Source: Solanum dulcamara (lineage: Eukaryota > Streptophyta > Magnoliopsida > Solanales > Solanaceae). From it: a stretch of DNA of 64,000 nucleotides. Below are positions 11,774-24,345 of the stretch, piece by piece. Each line of letters begins with the position of its first letter. Position 1 is the stretch's first letter. The stretch lies in the NCBI RefSeq assembly GCF_947179165.1, contig NC_077245.1, positions 47,393,286 to 47,457,285 on the forward strand, in the 5' to 3' direction. Position numbers and translations under genes: made by a program. The notes under the pieces were generated by a model, which was not told where the DNA came from, ran no database searches, and worked only from the letters and a program-made list of their open reading frames with translations.

Positions 11774-13725
11774 TTTCGCGATCCAAGACTAGGGCCAAAA
11801 TATGACATGACGAATGAAGAACCTAAACATTCCTCAAACAAGCCTCTTAGAATTTATTTACCCTTTCATATAGAATAACAATAAATAAACATGAGGAACC
11901 AAAGGGAAAGAGGGACTATGGGGAAATATCATAACAATCATCAATAGTAAATATTTTTCTTACATTTGTCTAACAATACCTCTAGTCTTAGACTTGGTGG
12001 GTGCTAAGACAAGTCTCTAGATCACCCTTAATCAAAATAGAAATAAAGTACCATGATAGATGTGTAAATGTCTAAACATAACATAATCTAGAAAGTAAAG
12101 GAATATTTTTCCAGAAACATGAGAACTCACCAAATAGTAGCCTTCCAACGATCCCAACTAGTCATGTAGAGGAGAATGAAGAGCAATACATATCCCTACA
12201 TAGTGATATCATGTAGACAAAAGAGTATGCATTAGTACTTTGAATGTACCAAGTGTGCTATATGTTGATTTACTAACTAGGCCATGAAGGAAATCCTACA
12301 CGGGGAACATAGTTTGGGGCTTTATATCACTACTAAGATTCCCTCAGGTAACTAACTGCATTACCAAACTGAACCCCACCTAAAAATAGTCTCGGTACTT
12401 AGTAAATATCCAAATGAAAACTCATAAAAAATAATCATAACATAATATAGAAAGATGGTAACTACCTATCAATACATCTTTATAAAATATATTAGGAGTA
12501 GCTCATTAACTTTAGTGGTTCATAAAAATCCATAACTTCGGTGAGAATTGTACTTATCAACATCTTTAACATGAGTGTATGAGAATTGAACTTATCACAC
12601 CATAATAACTTTCTTTGATCATAACTTCGTCATCATCATAACTTCATCATTAAAAATCATAATCTCAACTTTAAATCATGGAAACTTTCCTCGAAAATCA
12701 TTGAACTCATAATCAACTCATGAAAATCATCTTTAACTTTACAATCATAACTTGAGAAAAACTTTATGCATGGAAATTCATAATTCAACTTAAAATCATG
12801 CAATTCTTGTAGAAACATACTTAGCATAATCATTGATAACAATTTAAAATGAAATTGAAACAACCAAATGAAATTCATCAAAACTAGGGTTTATGATCAA
12901 TTTAAAATTGAAAGAAACTTTGAGAAAAATTTGGGACTATATAGGTGAAAGGAACTCATGGATCAGTCCCCACATACCTTGTTGAAATCACTTTAGAATT
13001 GACAAGAACCCTTGAAGAAATCTGAAACCCTAGCTTATAGCTTAGAGAAGAAATCTTGAGAGACTTTGTTCTTGCCTTAGAGAATTTTGGAGAGTGGTTG
13101 ATAATGAGGGAATTTTGAAAGAATTGGGTAGACATAGGGTTCTCCATAATTGTGTCTAGGTTCATTGAACTAAACTTGGGAAATGACATAAATACCCTTC
13201 ATTAAAATTGAGATTTCTACTCTATAGATCGACTCTATGAGTCATAGAAGTGATGACATCTTATAGGCTTTAGAAAAAGCCTAAAAATCAGGCCTCTGAT
13301 GTTTGTAAAAGAGTCGTTTCTCCAACTCATCAACTTGTCTATGAGTCGTAGACTTGACCCGTTCAGTAGGTCCCAAAACCTGTAACTTTAAGGGTCTCTG
13401 ATCTTTGGTTATGAGTCATTTTTATGACTTATAACAGTGTCTATGAGTCTTCCTATGAAGTCATAGACTTGACCTTGAGGGACTTCTAGAACATGGCCTC
13501 TAAAGTTGGGTTACGGGTTAATATTATAAACTGTAGAGACTCCTACAACTCGTCCTGTTGATTCGTAGGGTGTCATCTAAGATTTGTTCTGGATGAACCC
13601 TTGGGACTCGCTCTTATGGGTCGTAGGAAGCGAGTGACTTGTAAACTTGATAGCAGTCCAAAATTTTGAGAATTTCTCCTTTGTTCTAACTTTTTGACTT
13701 CCAGAGTCATACAAAGCCCCTTACA
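11774..13725 (-). mobile_element. 5' LTR of element L
   Basis: Begins TTTCGCGATCC (decayed TGTCACGACC) and ends CCCCTTACA at 13725, i.e. the element-strand LTR start TGTAAGGGG. The body follows the type-G order of blocks, including 'tctaggttcattgaactaa' near 13160. The U3 part (13220-13640) is packed with repeats of TATGAGTC(G/A)TAGA-like words in both orientations. Confidence 0.7.
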
Positions 13726-13861
13726 AACATTCATTATTTCATTGAAAGACTCCCATAATCATAATTGTTAGCTTTCATAAATATTTAATTGGAGTCCATA
13801 ACCTTAAAATCATGATTTAATAAGAATAGAGTAAAAATAGGTGGGTTTAAGTCACTTCAAC
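13726..13861. other. LTR-like fragment between L and A
   Basis: Around 'gactcccataatcata' and 'ggagtc..aa..tt..aatc' it resembles the middle of the LTR of K near 7665-7800 in the same orientation. It therefore seems to be a sliver of another LTR and not part of A. Confidence 0.4.
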
Positions 13862-14020
13862 TTAAGAAGTTATGTTTGCATATACTATTTGTGCCCATAT
13901 GAAATACTTTTTGTGAATTAACTTTTTCGCTTAGCGAGTTATCTAGCCAAGATTTCGCTTGGGACAAACAATAGTCTCTGAGTTCCAAACACATTCAGAG
14001 TGTAGGAATCATGGCGTGAA
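13862..14020 (+). mobile_element. 5' LTR end of element A (truncated)
   Basis: Matches the last about 160 bases of the 3' LTR at 24840-25006: 'gaagttatgtttgcatat', 'tcgcttagcgag', 'ttgggacaaacaatagtct', ending GGCGTGA. Only this tail remains. Confidence 0.72.
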
Positions 14021-14024
14021 AACT

Positions 14025-14036
14025 TGGTATCAGTGC
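14025..14036 (+). other. Primer-binding site, element A
   Basis: TGGTATCAGTGC, differing by one base from TGGTATCAGAGC, four bases downstream of the LTR end. Confidence 0.75.
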
Positions 14037-14712
14037 TCCGAGTTAAAAAGTACTAGGGTGCCAATGAATTCATGTCTAGTAGAGTCTTACTTAGTGATTT
14101 CTCATGCACTAGACTTATAATCAGGAGGCTACGAAACATTTAAGAAACAGTTCACATTCTTTCATACTCTAGACCATGCAATAAAACTACTTCATAAGAA
14201 ACATGTTAAGACTCTTGTATTTCTTAAATCCGTATGACTACCCCTCATAGTTAAGGCGGTTAAAACAGTACAACCAAAATAGTTGTTGATGAGATACTCT
14301 CAGATAAAGTCTTTAGAAAGTAAAGAGATTGCAAAGGCTTGAGAGGAGCTGATTAGTGTGCCTAAGTTTGTTGAATTGAAAGAATGCACTCTTATTCTTA
14401 TGAATCATGAATTTTAGCCATAGCATGATGTACCCCCAAACTCTCTTCTCTAATCCTTCATTCAAATATTATCCTTGAGAGAGATATTATGTCTTTAAAT
14501 GGTTAGTGATACCACCTAAGAGAATTGGATTTGAGGTATTGTAAGCTTTAACTAGTGAAATGATCGTATAGCTAGAAAGACGAAGTTAGAAGAGTAGAAA
14601 TCAATAAAAAGGTCATAGTGGTGGTTGATTAATGCTTGCAATTAGAGTTCTATATCTATAAGGTAAGAAAAAAAGTTGTAAGTCAAGTGACTTTGGTTTT
14701 GACTAAATTATA
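14037..14712 (+). mobile_element. Element A internal region, left part
   Basis: Non-coding leader-like sequence including 'ctagtagagtcttac', 'tcaggaggctacgaaacatt' and a purine-rich stretch. The reverse complement occurs at 1490-2186. The sequence is interrupted by element B at TTATA (14708-14712) and resumes at 21936. No Gag motif is readable. Confidence 0.75.
14708..14712. repeat. Target site duplication of B, left (TTATA)
   Basis: TTATA directly left of the TGTTACAC LTR start and again directly right of the 3' LTR end at 21931-21935. A 5-bp duplication is the normal gypsy integration footprint. Confidence 0.88.
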
Positions 14713-16627
14713 TGTTACACCCAGTACTCTGGTACCTCAGAATGCTTCTTAAGCTTCTTAAGTTTCTGGGATGGCTCTTAAGTCTCTTAGAAGTCATCAT
14801 GTGATTCGGGTAATCTACCTTATCCAAAAAAAAAACTTCAGCAAAGCTTAGAAACAAAAACCCTAAAGCTAAGGAGAAAAGGGTGACGGCTAGGACGGAA
14901 AAAAAAGGGTAAGTCCCGATTTCGTTCCTTGAACTAATTATTCAAGGTATCCCATGGATACATTACAGTATTTAATAGCATAAATTACTATTTGGGGCAG
15001 CAAAGAAGTGATGTGAACAGTCCGCAACTTTCAGCATGTTAAGGAGTTTCCGAAGTTAATTTTCAGCAAGTTTGGGAAGCCGTTTGTTACGGTATGGCTT
15101 GGTTATCTTCACTCAAGTCTTGGTAATGGTTTGTACATGATATTAAGGTGTTAATAATTAAAAATCATGGCTTTTAGCAGCACCAAATGGATAACAAGAA
15201 GTCCTCGCAATTTCAGCAAGTTTGAAGAGTTTCCGAGGCGCGATTTGGCGAGTTTGGACAAATTTCGGGTAAGGTAAGGTCTTGTATTCCAATTTTAAGT
15301 TTATGGTGTTTTTATAGGGTGTATTACACAACTTTTATGTAGATGTAAGTGTAAAAAATGTCGTATAAATGTTTAACGTTCGTAGCAAGCTAAATTAGAG
15401 TTGCTATAGTTAAATTGTAGTCGAAGCAAGGTGTTGTGCTTGTGGTGTGCTTCTGCAGGTGTGTGGTGGTGTGTTTCAGGGCCTAAAAGTATTATAAAAT
15501 AAGTTTGTGGCTTCTGGTTGCATCCACACGACCTCCCATTTCGTATAATTAAAGGTTTTGCGAAAGAAAGCCTAGAAACACTATTTTGGTATCGTAATTT
15601 TCAGCAAGTTGTTTGGAGCTTACGTTGTATAGTGTTGCCATGTTTTGCTTGTATATATGCTACACGTTGTGGTTGTTGGTTGGCTGTAGTTATTGTCGAT
15701 GTAATTGCAAATTCGGATAGGGCATGTTATAGGGGAGGTGCTGCCCGATTTTCATTAACTCCTTACCTAACTAAGAAACTAGTAATGAACTAGTCTGAGG
15801 AAATGGATAAGGGATTGGTTCCTATCGGTAATTGGAGGTAGAATTACAAGATGGGAAATCAAAGGTCACTAACCTTAGAATTACTTTCATATTAAATAGG
15901 TTCAAGAGACGACGAGGTGAACGTGTTAAGAGTAATCCGTAAGAGGTATGTAAAGCTAACATTTCTTTCTTTTGGCATATTTTTGGCATAAGTATGTAAG
16001 ACTTATACTTCCCTTTGACATATTTTGACTTAAGTATGTAAAGCTAATATTTCTTTTTGGCTTGGACTTTATGAAATAAATATATGACTTTTATATGATT
16101 CCAAGGAAGTTCCTATTATTAAAGCCACTAGGATGGCCAATCTCTTGATTCCCAAAAGATATTTTATTATGTTTTGATACGTGTATATGATTCCAGAAGT
16201 TCTATTTTAATATAATCAGTGATAACTTTCAAAAGGTACATAATATGATTCTTGTCTTGATTTTGAACTATAGCTAATTTTAATTATTCCATTGAGCCAC
16301 ATAATATATCTTGAAATATGGAAAATATTTCAGAAAGTCTATTTCGACATAGACCATTGTGACATATGAAAGGTATGCACTATGATTATTGCTCAATTTC
16401 TTTTATATGACTTGGCATCGGAGTTACGCTATCGAGTCTCTGGAATTTTTTTGTATTTTAAATTGCATATACTTTCTCACTACTCCACTCATGGATGCTT
16501 CAATGCTTCCTTCACTGAGCCCAGGCTAGGTTTTGTTATCATGCATACTTTTCTGCATTTTTTGCCATACCCCGACTTGAGGGGGAAGGTATGACCTGTA
16601 CATGGTATTTTTGGAGTTATGATGTTC

Positions 16628-16690
16628 CATATACACATATGATATGGTATGATCTGATATGACCATATGATATGATATGATATGTTATGG
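16628..16690. repeat. (TATGA)n microsatellite in B 5' LTR
   Basis: Imperfect repetition of 'atatgata' and 'tatgatatga'. The equivalent in the 3' LTR is at about 21185-21235 with a different unit number, as expected from slippage. Confidence 0.7.
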
Positions 16691-16913
16691 AGATATTTTC
16701 TACTCTTAATGTATGTAGTGTTGTAGCGCCAGTGATGGGGTGGTGACCACGTTTTGTTCATCGCGTCCCATAATGGGGCCGAATATGGCATATGTTTTCT
16801 GCATACATTATCTGTGGTTATGAATAACATTTTGATATTCTGGATATTTATCTCACTTTTGCACCTTCTGTTCTGGTAATGACTTTACTTATTGCAGTTC
16901 ATGCTTTACATAC

Positions 16914-16953
16914 TCAGTACATATGTCGTACTGACCCCCTTTTCTTTAGGGGG
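16914..16953 (+). promoter_or_regulatory. Conserved double stem-loop in LTR (B, 5' copy)
   Basis: Arms TCAGTAC (16914-16920) and GTACTGA (16928-16934) enclose a 7-base loop. They are followed at once by CCCCC (16935-16939) and GGGGG (16949-16953) around a pyrimidine-rich loop. The same structure is found at 21468-21507 and, on the other strand, in C, D and E. The role is unknown; an RNA element in R/U5 (3'-end formation, packaging or primer-region structure) is inference. Confidence 0.65.
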
Positions 16954-17376
16954 CTACGTTTTATGCCCGCAGGTACAAATGTTAATTTTGGAGATCCGCC
17001 AGCTTAGTGTTTCCACTCAGCAATATTGGAAGTTCTCCATTATTCTGGAGCCTAACTTTTGATACTGATCATTTGATATATCTATGTTTGTTTATTCAAG
17101 GGTACGACGGGGCCCTGTCTCATCATATGACTAGGTTAGCGTTCTTTAGAGGTCTGTAAACTTATGTTGTGGGTTCTATATATGTATTTTTGGCTTGTGT
17201 TCAGTGGCGGCCTTAATGGCTTTCGTATGTTACATCTATTTTCGTGCGTTCTCTAGCGAACTCTTTTGATTTCCTCATTTGTTTATTCTGCTAACATACT
17301 TAGTGGGGCTAAGGGTACATATGGGTGCCCAAATTAGGCACCAGTCATGGCCTACAGAGTTGGGTCGTGACAAAAG

Positions 17377-17388
17377 TGGTATCACAGT
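17377..17388 (+). other. Primer-binding site, element B
   Basis: TGGTATCACAGT, one or two mismatches from the tRNA-Met-type TGGTATCAGAGC, after a four-base spacer (aaag) from the LTR end. Confidence 0.8.
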
Positions 17389-18774
17389 AGTTCATCCTTG
17401 GAATATCTACAGACCGTGTCAACTAGAGTCTTGTTTATCGGTGTGTTGTGCACCATATTTATAAACAGGAGGCTACAGGACATTTAGGATGTTACCTTTC
17501 TTTCATATCTAAGATCATACGATAGAGTCGGGTCATAGGGAATGAAATTCCTCATACTAACATGTGCTTTCAGTAGAAGGACAACATTGATAGAAGAAGG
17601 AACTGACAGTTTTAGAAGTTACAAAGCACGCAGGTAAGAAAAGGCACGAAAGATATATGGCAGGTAAGGTATTGAAATACGATTGACATGTAAGGTTGAA
17701 AGGTGAAAGGAAAGTAGACAGGGAAGGGTAACAAGTGCAGTTTAAGTTGGGAAGATGAGGTAAGTCCATCATTTTTTTACTGTTATTGATATTGGGCGCC
17801 CTGTGTGGCTGCAGTATAATACAATATGAATAAATATGTTGTCCCTATGAGGCATTATTGGTATTTCCTGCGTGCAGGTATTGAGATAGGGAGAAATACA
17901 AAGGAAACTCTGCCCAAATGTTTTCCTAGAAATTAAAGGAGAAGGAGCTACAAGGTTGTAGTATGCCTTGTCCATAATAAGAATGATATTTGACTAAACT
18001 ACGAGTAAGGCTGACCTTGAGAAATAAGTTAATGACTAAAGTGATGGATAAAATGACATATTGAGGCACCGACTGAGTTGATAGACCGGGATAAACGGTG
18101 ACGAGCTAATTACTGATTGGGATGAATGGAATGTGGCTTTAAATGTACTGCTACATTAAGGATATTACTCGAGTACTAGTGTTCAAACTGGAGTTGGTAC
18201 TGTATATTGAGGATTCTAAGTACCTCATAATTGTATTAAGGTTTCGTACATGGGTAACTTAAAGTATAGGTGATGTAAAGGAAGATATGAAAATAGTGCA
18301 GTATACTAAATAGGTTGGAAAGGACTCATATGCATTTGGAAAGTTAGAAATAAACAGACAATGACATGGATACACCCTAAAGAGGGGGAAGTGGACAAGA
18401 GAAGTTCAAGTATAAGAGAAAATCAACCGATGCTATCATATGTAAATGGGAACGCTTAAACTTCAAATGAGATCCCATAAAGGATGGATGCAATCATACC
18501 AGCACTAACGCACCGAATCCTATTAGAACTCTGAAGTTAAGAGTTCTTGGGAGAGAGTAGTACTAGGATGGGTGAACCCCAGGAAGCGAAAGAGGAAAGG
18601 AAACAGACGTATCCATACCTATTCCCTACTTTTACAGGTGATCCTAACCATTGGAACTCTGATATTGATTGCTCGATGAAATTATATGTTATGGCAATGG
18701 GATAGGGGAAATCTCCATATATCGGTATAAGATTAGGAGGAAGGTTTTGGTTCACATTCGAGGATGAATGTTCT
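17389..18774 (+). mobile_element. Internal region of element B
   Basis: About 1.4 kb of purine-rich non-coding sequence. The first part resembles D's region next to the primer-binding site read on the minus strand ('gaggcatta.tggtatt', 'gtgcaggtta.gagatag', near 17848-17890 in B and 58240-58290 in D). A 5S rRNA-like insert lies at 18486-18590. Near the end is 'cattcgaggatgaatgttct', a block that precedes the polypurine tract in many gypsy elements here. Confidence 0.75.
18486..18590 (+). repeat. 5S rRNA-derived sequence in element B (sense)
   Basis: Starts 'ggatgcaatcataccagcac' and closely follows the plant 5S rRNA for about 85 bases, including 'ctgaagttaag', 'gagagagtagtactaggatg' and 'ggtga'. 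The A-box region is changed (taagAGTTcttgg instead of taagcgtgcttgg) and the last about 30 bases, with the C-box, are nearly lost. It runs in the same direction as B. It is a pseudo-5S, not a functional gene. Confidence 0.85.
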
Positions 18775-18788
18775 AAAGGAGGGAAGGA
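18775..18788 (+). other. Polypurine tract, element B
   Basis: AAAGGAGGGAAGGA immediately upstream of the 3' LTR start TGTTACACCCC, the expected plus-strand primer. Confidence 0.85.
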
Positions 18789-21700
18789 TGTTACACCCCG
18801 TACTCTAGTACCTCAGAATGCTTCTTAAGATTCTTAAGTTTCTGGGAAGGCTCTTAAGTTTCTTAGATTTCATCATATGAGTTGAATAATCTATAACGCT
18901 ATCAAATAATCCTAAGGAAAGGAGAAGGAGATACTCCATAAGAGAGAATATTGGAAATAGGGTTATAAGAATTCGGAAGAAGTTGGAGGTAAAGTAGTGA
19001 GTCGTAGGACTCAACTTACTTGTGAAAGCTATTACTTGGGACATTACATACTAAGCTACTTGAGTACACGTCGAGCTTAAATAGCAAGGAGTACATAGGC
19101 TCTTGAAGTGAGACGAGATTACGAAACTACCGAAGAGAAATAAGGAGACAATGCACCTACTTGAAGCAAGCAGGTGATGCATCTACTTGAAGCAAGTAGG
19201 TGACTCACCTACTTAGGGTGGACCCCACACTTCCTTGTGGCAGCTTTGGGTTGGAAGTTCGGATGAGGTGGCACCCTAAGTGGCTGCCACATGTCACCCC
19301 TATGGGGCTTCCACATTTCAGATCCTAAGACAATGTATACATATGTATTACATGACTCATAATTCAGTTCCTTATCCAAAAAAAAACTTCAGCAAAGCTT
19401 AGAAACAAAAACCCTAAAGCTAAGGAGAAAAGGGTGACGGCTAGGAGGGAAAAAAAAAGGGTAAGTCCCGATTTCGTCCTGTGAACTAATTATTCAGGGT
19501 ACACCACGTCTAATGACAGTGTTTAATAGCATAAATTACTAATTGGGGCAGCAAAGAAGTGTCATGAACAGTCCGCAACTTTCAGCATGTTAAGGAGTTT
19601 ATGAAGTTAATTTTCAGCAAGTTTGGGAATCCGTTTGTTAAGGTATGGCTTGGTTCTCTTGTCCCACGTTTTTTAAGGATTTGTAAATGATAAGAAGGTT
19701 TTAATAATGAAAAATCATGGCTTGGAGCAGCACCAAATGGATAACAAGCAGTCCGCGCGATTTCTGCAAGTTTGAAGAGTTTCCGAAGCGCGATTTGGTG
19801 AGTTTGGGCCAATTTCGGGTAAGGTAAGGTCTTTTCTTCTAATTTGAAGTTTATGGTGTTTTTATAGGGTTTATTAAACACCTTGTATGTTGATGAAAGT
19901 TTAAAAATATCATAGAAATGTTTAACGTTCGAAGCAAGCTAAATTGGAGTCTCTATAGTTAAATTGTAGTCGAAGCAAGGTGTTGTGCTTGTGGTGTGCT
20001 GCTGAAGGTGTGTGGTGGTGTGTTCTAGGCCTAAAAGTATTCTAAAAGAGGTATGGGGGATGCTGGTTCCATCCACACGACCCCCCATTTCGTACAATAA
20101 AAGGTTTTGCGAAAGAAAGACTAGAAACACTATTTTGGTATCGTAATTTTCAGCAAGTTGTTTGGAGCTTATGTTGTATAGTGTTGCCATAATTTTCTTG
20201 TATATATGCTCTAAGTTGTGGTTTTTGGTTGGCTGTAGTTTTTGGGTATGTAATTGGGAATTCGAATAGGGCATGTTATAGGGGAGGTGCTACTCGATTT
20301 CCGTTAAATCCTTAGCTAACTAACAAACTAGTAATGAACTAGTCTGAGGAAATGGATAAGAAATTGGTTCCTATTGGTAATTGGTGGTAGAATTACAAGC
20401 TAGGAAATCGGAGGTCACTAACTTTAGAATTACTTTCATGTTAAATAGGTTCAAGAGACGATAAGGTAAATGTGTTTAGAGTAATCCGTAAGAGGTATGT
20501 AAAGCTAACGTTTCCTTCTTTTGGCATATTTTTGGCATAAGTATGTAAGGCTTATACTTCCCTTTGGCATGTTTTGACACAAGTATGTAAAGCTAATATT
20601 TCTTTTTGGATTGATCTTTATGAAACAAATATATGACTTTTATATGATTCCAAGGAAGTTCCTATTATTAGATCCACTAGGATGGCCAACCTCTTGATTC
20701 CCAAAAGCTATTTTGTTATGTTTTGATACGTGTATATGATTCCAGAAGTTCAATTTTGATATAATCAGTGGTAACTTTTGAAAGGTACTTAATATGATTC
20801 TTGTCTTGATTTTGAACGATCTCTTATTTTAATTATTCCATTGAGCCCCATAATATATATTGAAACATGGAAACGATTTCTGAAAGACTATTTTGACATA
20901 GACAATCGTGACATCTGAAAGTCATGCACTATGATTATCGCTCAATTTCTCTTATATGACTTGGCATCGGAGTTATGCTATCGAGTCTCTAGAAATGTTT
21001 TGTATTTTAAATTGCATATACTTTCTCACTACTCCACTCGTGGATGCCTCAATACTTCCTTCACAGAGCCCGGGCCAGGTTTTGTTATCATGTGTACTTC
21101 TCTGCATTGTTCGCCATACCCCGACATGAGGGGGCAGGTATGACCTGTACATGGGATTTTTGGGGTTAAGATATGCCATATACACATATGATATGATATG
21201 ATATGATCTGATATGACCATATGATAGGATATTATTTGTTACAGAGATATTCCCTACTCTTGGTGTATGTTGTGGTGTGGCACTAGTGACGGGGTGGAGA
21301 CCACATTTTGTTCACCACATCCCATAATATGGATTGATATGGAATATGTTTTCTGCATACATTATCTATGGTTATGAACAACATTTTGATATTCTGGATA
21401 TTTAGCTCACTTTTGCACCTTCTGTTCTGGTAATGGCTTTACTTATTACAGTCCATGCTTTACATACTCAGTACATATGTCGTACTGACCCCCTTTTCTT
21501 CAGGGGGAGGGTTGCATTTCATACCCGTAGGTACAGATGTTAATTTTGGAGATCCATCAGCTTAGGGTTTCCACTTAGCGATGTTGGAAGTGCTCCACTA
21601 TTCTGGAGCTTAACTTTTGATGTTAGTCATTTGATATATATGTGTTTGTTTATTCAAGGGTGCGACGGGGCCCGGTACCATTATATGACTAGGCTAACAT

Positions 21701-21930
21701 TCTGTAGAGGTCTGTAGACTTATGTTTAGTGTTATGTATATGTGTTTTGGGCTTGTGTTCAGTGGCAGCCTTAACGTCCTTCATATGCTACATCTATTCT
21801 CGTGCGCTCTCTACCGAACTCTTTTGATTTCCTCATTTATTTATTCTGCTAACATACTCTGTGGGGCTAAGGGTACGTATGGGTGCCCAAATTGGGCACC
21901 AGTTATGGCCTATGGAGTTGGGTCATGACA
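18789..21930 (+). mobile_element. 3' LTR of element B
   Basis: TGTTACACCCC to GGTCATGACA. It keeps the U3 segment missing from the 5' LTR: AT-rich start, two hairpins at 19154-19176 and 19180-19202, a TGACTCA-containing palindrome just after, and a TATA-like run near 19335-19352. The leader 'aaaccctaaagctaagg', the TATGA repeat and the double stem-loop (21468-21507) follow in the same order as in the 5' copy. Confidence 0.9.
19154..19216 (+). promoter_or_regulatory. Palindromic U3 motifs in B 3' LTR
   Basis: Two 23-base inverted repeats (arms CACCTACTTG and CAAGCAGGTG or CAAGTAGGTG, loop AAG) are followed by AGGTGACTCACCT, which contains the bZIP/GCN4-like core TGACTCA. They lie about 130-180 bases upstream of the TATA-like run. 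Related arrays sit at the same place in C, D, E and F. Enhancer function is inferred from position and repetition only. Confidence 0.55.
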
Positions 21931-21935
21931 TTATA

Positions 21936-24345
21936 GTAAGTATCTCCTAGATTTCATGATAGGATAGAGAGAAATATTTGTTGTTTAGGATGAGTAGAGT
22001 ACACCCAAAACTAAGGAAGGAGTTTATGTTGGTGTGTCATTTTGTTAGTAAAGACCAAGTATATATGTTGAAAATAAGGATAGAGTAGTCATAAAGTAAT
22101 AGATCCAAGCTCAACCAATAATTTTTAAGGAAGAGACCTTGAATATTCATAGAGTTATGAGTCTACCTAAGCAGAGAGGTATGGTGAGGGAGTAAACAGT
22201 ACTATGAAAGAGAATATGATGATAGATTATAACTAGAGAGGTGATGACATAAAGATTTAATATTGTCATAAGGTTTAGTGGGTAGGTGTTCCTTAATTTC
22301 ACCTAGGAGCTATAATTTGTATAGTATGAGAAAAGTGGGTGATGTACGTGTAGTTATAGACCTTAATATTTAATTTGAGATGAATGTTGTGAATAAAGAG
22401 GGGATATCATTATGAGTGTGGTAGTGTTGGTTTTAAGATTTTATCTTGAAGGTTTGACATATACTAGGTGAGGAATTGAGAGGTTAGCTTGCAATAATAT
22501 GAGTGTAAAAGATATGGTATCATAACTCCTCTATGAGAGTAGTGAAGTGCGTGTGAGTCATTAGATAAACAAGTGTATTAATAGGTGTACCCAAGGTCGT
22601 ATAGATTCAGATGAGGCTATGATAAGTTTATGAATGATTATGTATGCCTGAGTAGTATATTTGATTTGTCAATAAGGAGTAGGGAGATGTAAGCTTTCTT
22701 TATTAGCCTGAAGAGATTGGTCGAAGGTATCATATATAGACAATGATGATCCTCTTAAATATAGTTCAAATGTCCTCTAGTTAGGTAGATATGAACTTAA
22801 GAAAGCTATATTAGCGGGCTAAGGAAGAGAAGTCATATTATAAAAAATAGAATAATGTGGCTTATAAGGTGATGCATGTGGTGATTATAGGAAGACCTCT
22901 ATAGAAGCAGGATGAAGTTAAGAGAGGCATCTCTAAAAGAAGCAATAGAAGGAATCTTATTACCTGTAGTTAGAGAGTTCAATATGCATGAGATTAATAT
23001 TTTTAAAGTGTTAGAGTAAAATGAATATAGACTAGTTTGGAGAGAATGTGGAATAAGTCCATAACATTAGAATATCAGCTTCATACCTAAGGAGGAGATG
23101 ATGCGTGAGGAAATAATTTAAGTGATGAGAATAAAATAGTGATGTATCCAGAAAAGAAGTGTTGGTAACATATCCATCCATTCATATTCTAGCGCATTCC
23201 TTAAATTTCATTTCTTGTAACACCCCATTGATGTCCCACATATTGGCAATATGTCCAGGCCTATGTTCATACGCTTCAGATAAATTCACATTTATGCTCA
23301 GTTCCCAGAATAAGAGGTGGAGACTTTATCCCATTGATCTCAATCTTACTCCATAAGATTTGGAATATCAACCTCAGGAGATGAATATATTCATATAAGT
23401 ACTTAGGTCTCATAGTACATGCAGTCTCGAGGTTTTTTTTTACCCTTAGTAGCGCGCAAAGTAATGGTATGTCATGAATGTTTTTAGATTTGAAATCTTG
23501 AATAAATTGTGCATAAGATATTCTACTGTGAGCCTTTTTCAGTGACCCTTCCATTTTAGTCTTCATAGCAATGTTGATGATAGTAGTTGAGTTATAGCGT
23601 ATGGGAGAGTGTGTGTTCCTTTTTATGATAGTTATGGTGTGCTTATTCCATTTCAGGTAATAAATGAAGAAGAGGAGCGAGATGAGATTTTTTAATGTGC
23701 AATAGAAAGGTAAGACTATATTTGGTGTACCTTTTAGTAGAAGTTAATGAAATTGTGGGTGTAGAGATTCTAAGGATGAAGTGAAAGTTCTTAAGTGGTA
23801 GCTACTAAAGAATCCATAAAGTGATTAGAATGATAGGTTCGAATGTTGTGTTTGTCTTTATGTGAATGATGGCAGTAGATTATTGGTGACTTCTTGTTAA
23901 GAGTTTTAGGCAAGTGTAGAAGGGTAAGAGAAGTAGCATCGTCTAAATAAAAGTCCCTACAAAGGTATAGATCATGAGTTCCATGGGTCATATTAGTATG
24001 GGAATCTTATTGGTAGTACCTTGTGGCTTTGAGTTAGGCTTGAACTCCGTGAGAGAATGCAATTAGACTTTGGCTTTGGTGGGAGTCATAACTTACAACA
24101 AATGAGGTGTAGTATTCAATATCACGTAATGCATAATAATCTTATTCTTATATCAGGCCCATAATTCTCTTCGCAAAAGTTATGAGAAAGTTTTATGAAA
24201 ATATTGAGGTAGTACCCCTTTCCGTGTTTCAAATTCAGTATCTATTCGTGAGCAAATTATTTCAGTTCCAGCAATACGTTCGTGCCTTGTGTATTATTCC
24301 AATTTTGTCATCATTCGAGGATGAATGATTCCAAGGGGGAGATAT
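21936..24345 (+). mobile_element. Element A internal region, right part
   Basis: Continues the A internal sequence after the B insertion. Its first about 400 bases match the reverse complement of 1110-1490. Many short 'gtatgg', 'agtgatg' and purine words, no conserved protein block. Near the end comes 'cattcgaggatgaatgattcc' and a polypurine tract CCAAGGGGGAGA (24331-24342). Confidence 0.7.

Larger units (their letters stand above)
14713..17372 (+). mobile_element. 5' LTR of element B
   Basis: TGTTACACCC to GTCGTGACA. It aligns along its length with 18789-21930 except for one gap: after 'gtaatctac' at about 14818 it jumps straight to 'cttatcc', losing the counterpart of about 18895-19370. 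The lost piece contains the predicted TATA box and the palindromic U3 motifs. The downstream leader with 'aaaccctaa', the CA/TATGA repeat near 16640 and the stem-loop at 16914-16953 are kept. Confidence 0.9.
14713..21930 (+). mobile_element. Element B: complete LTR element without coding capacity
   Basis: Parts in order: 5' LTR, primer-binding site, 1.4 kb internal region, polypurine tract, 3' LTR, all bounded by perfect TTATA duplications. The LTRs (2660 and 3142 bp) dwarf the internal region. No gag, protease, RT or integrase can be read, so it must have moved using enzymes of another element (large-retrotransposon-derivative style). It is nested inside family A. Members of the same family are C, D and the solo LTR E. 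Confidence 0.9.
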
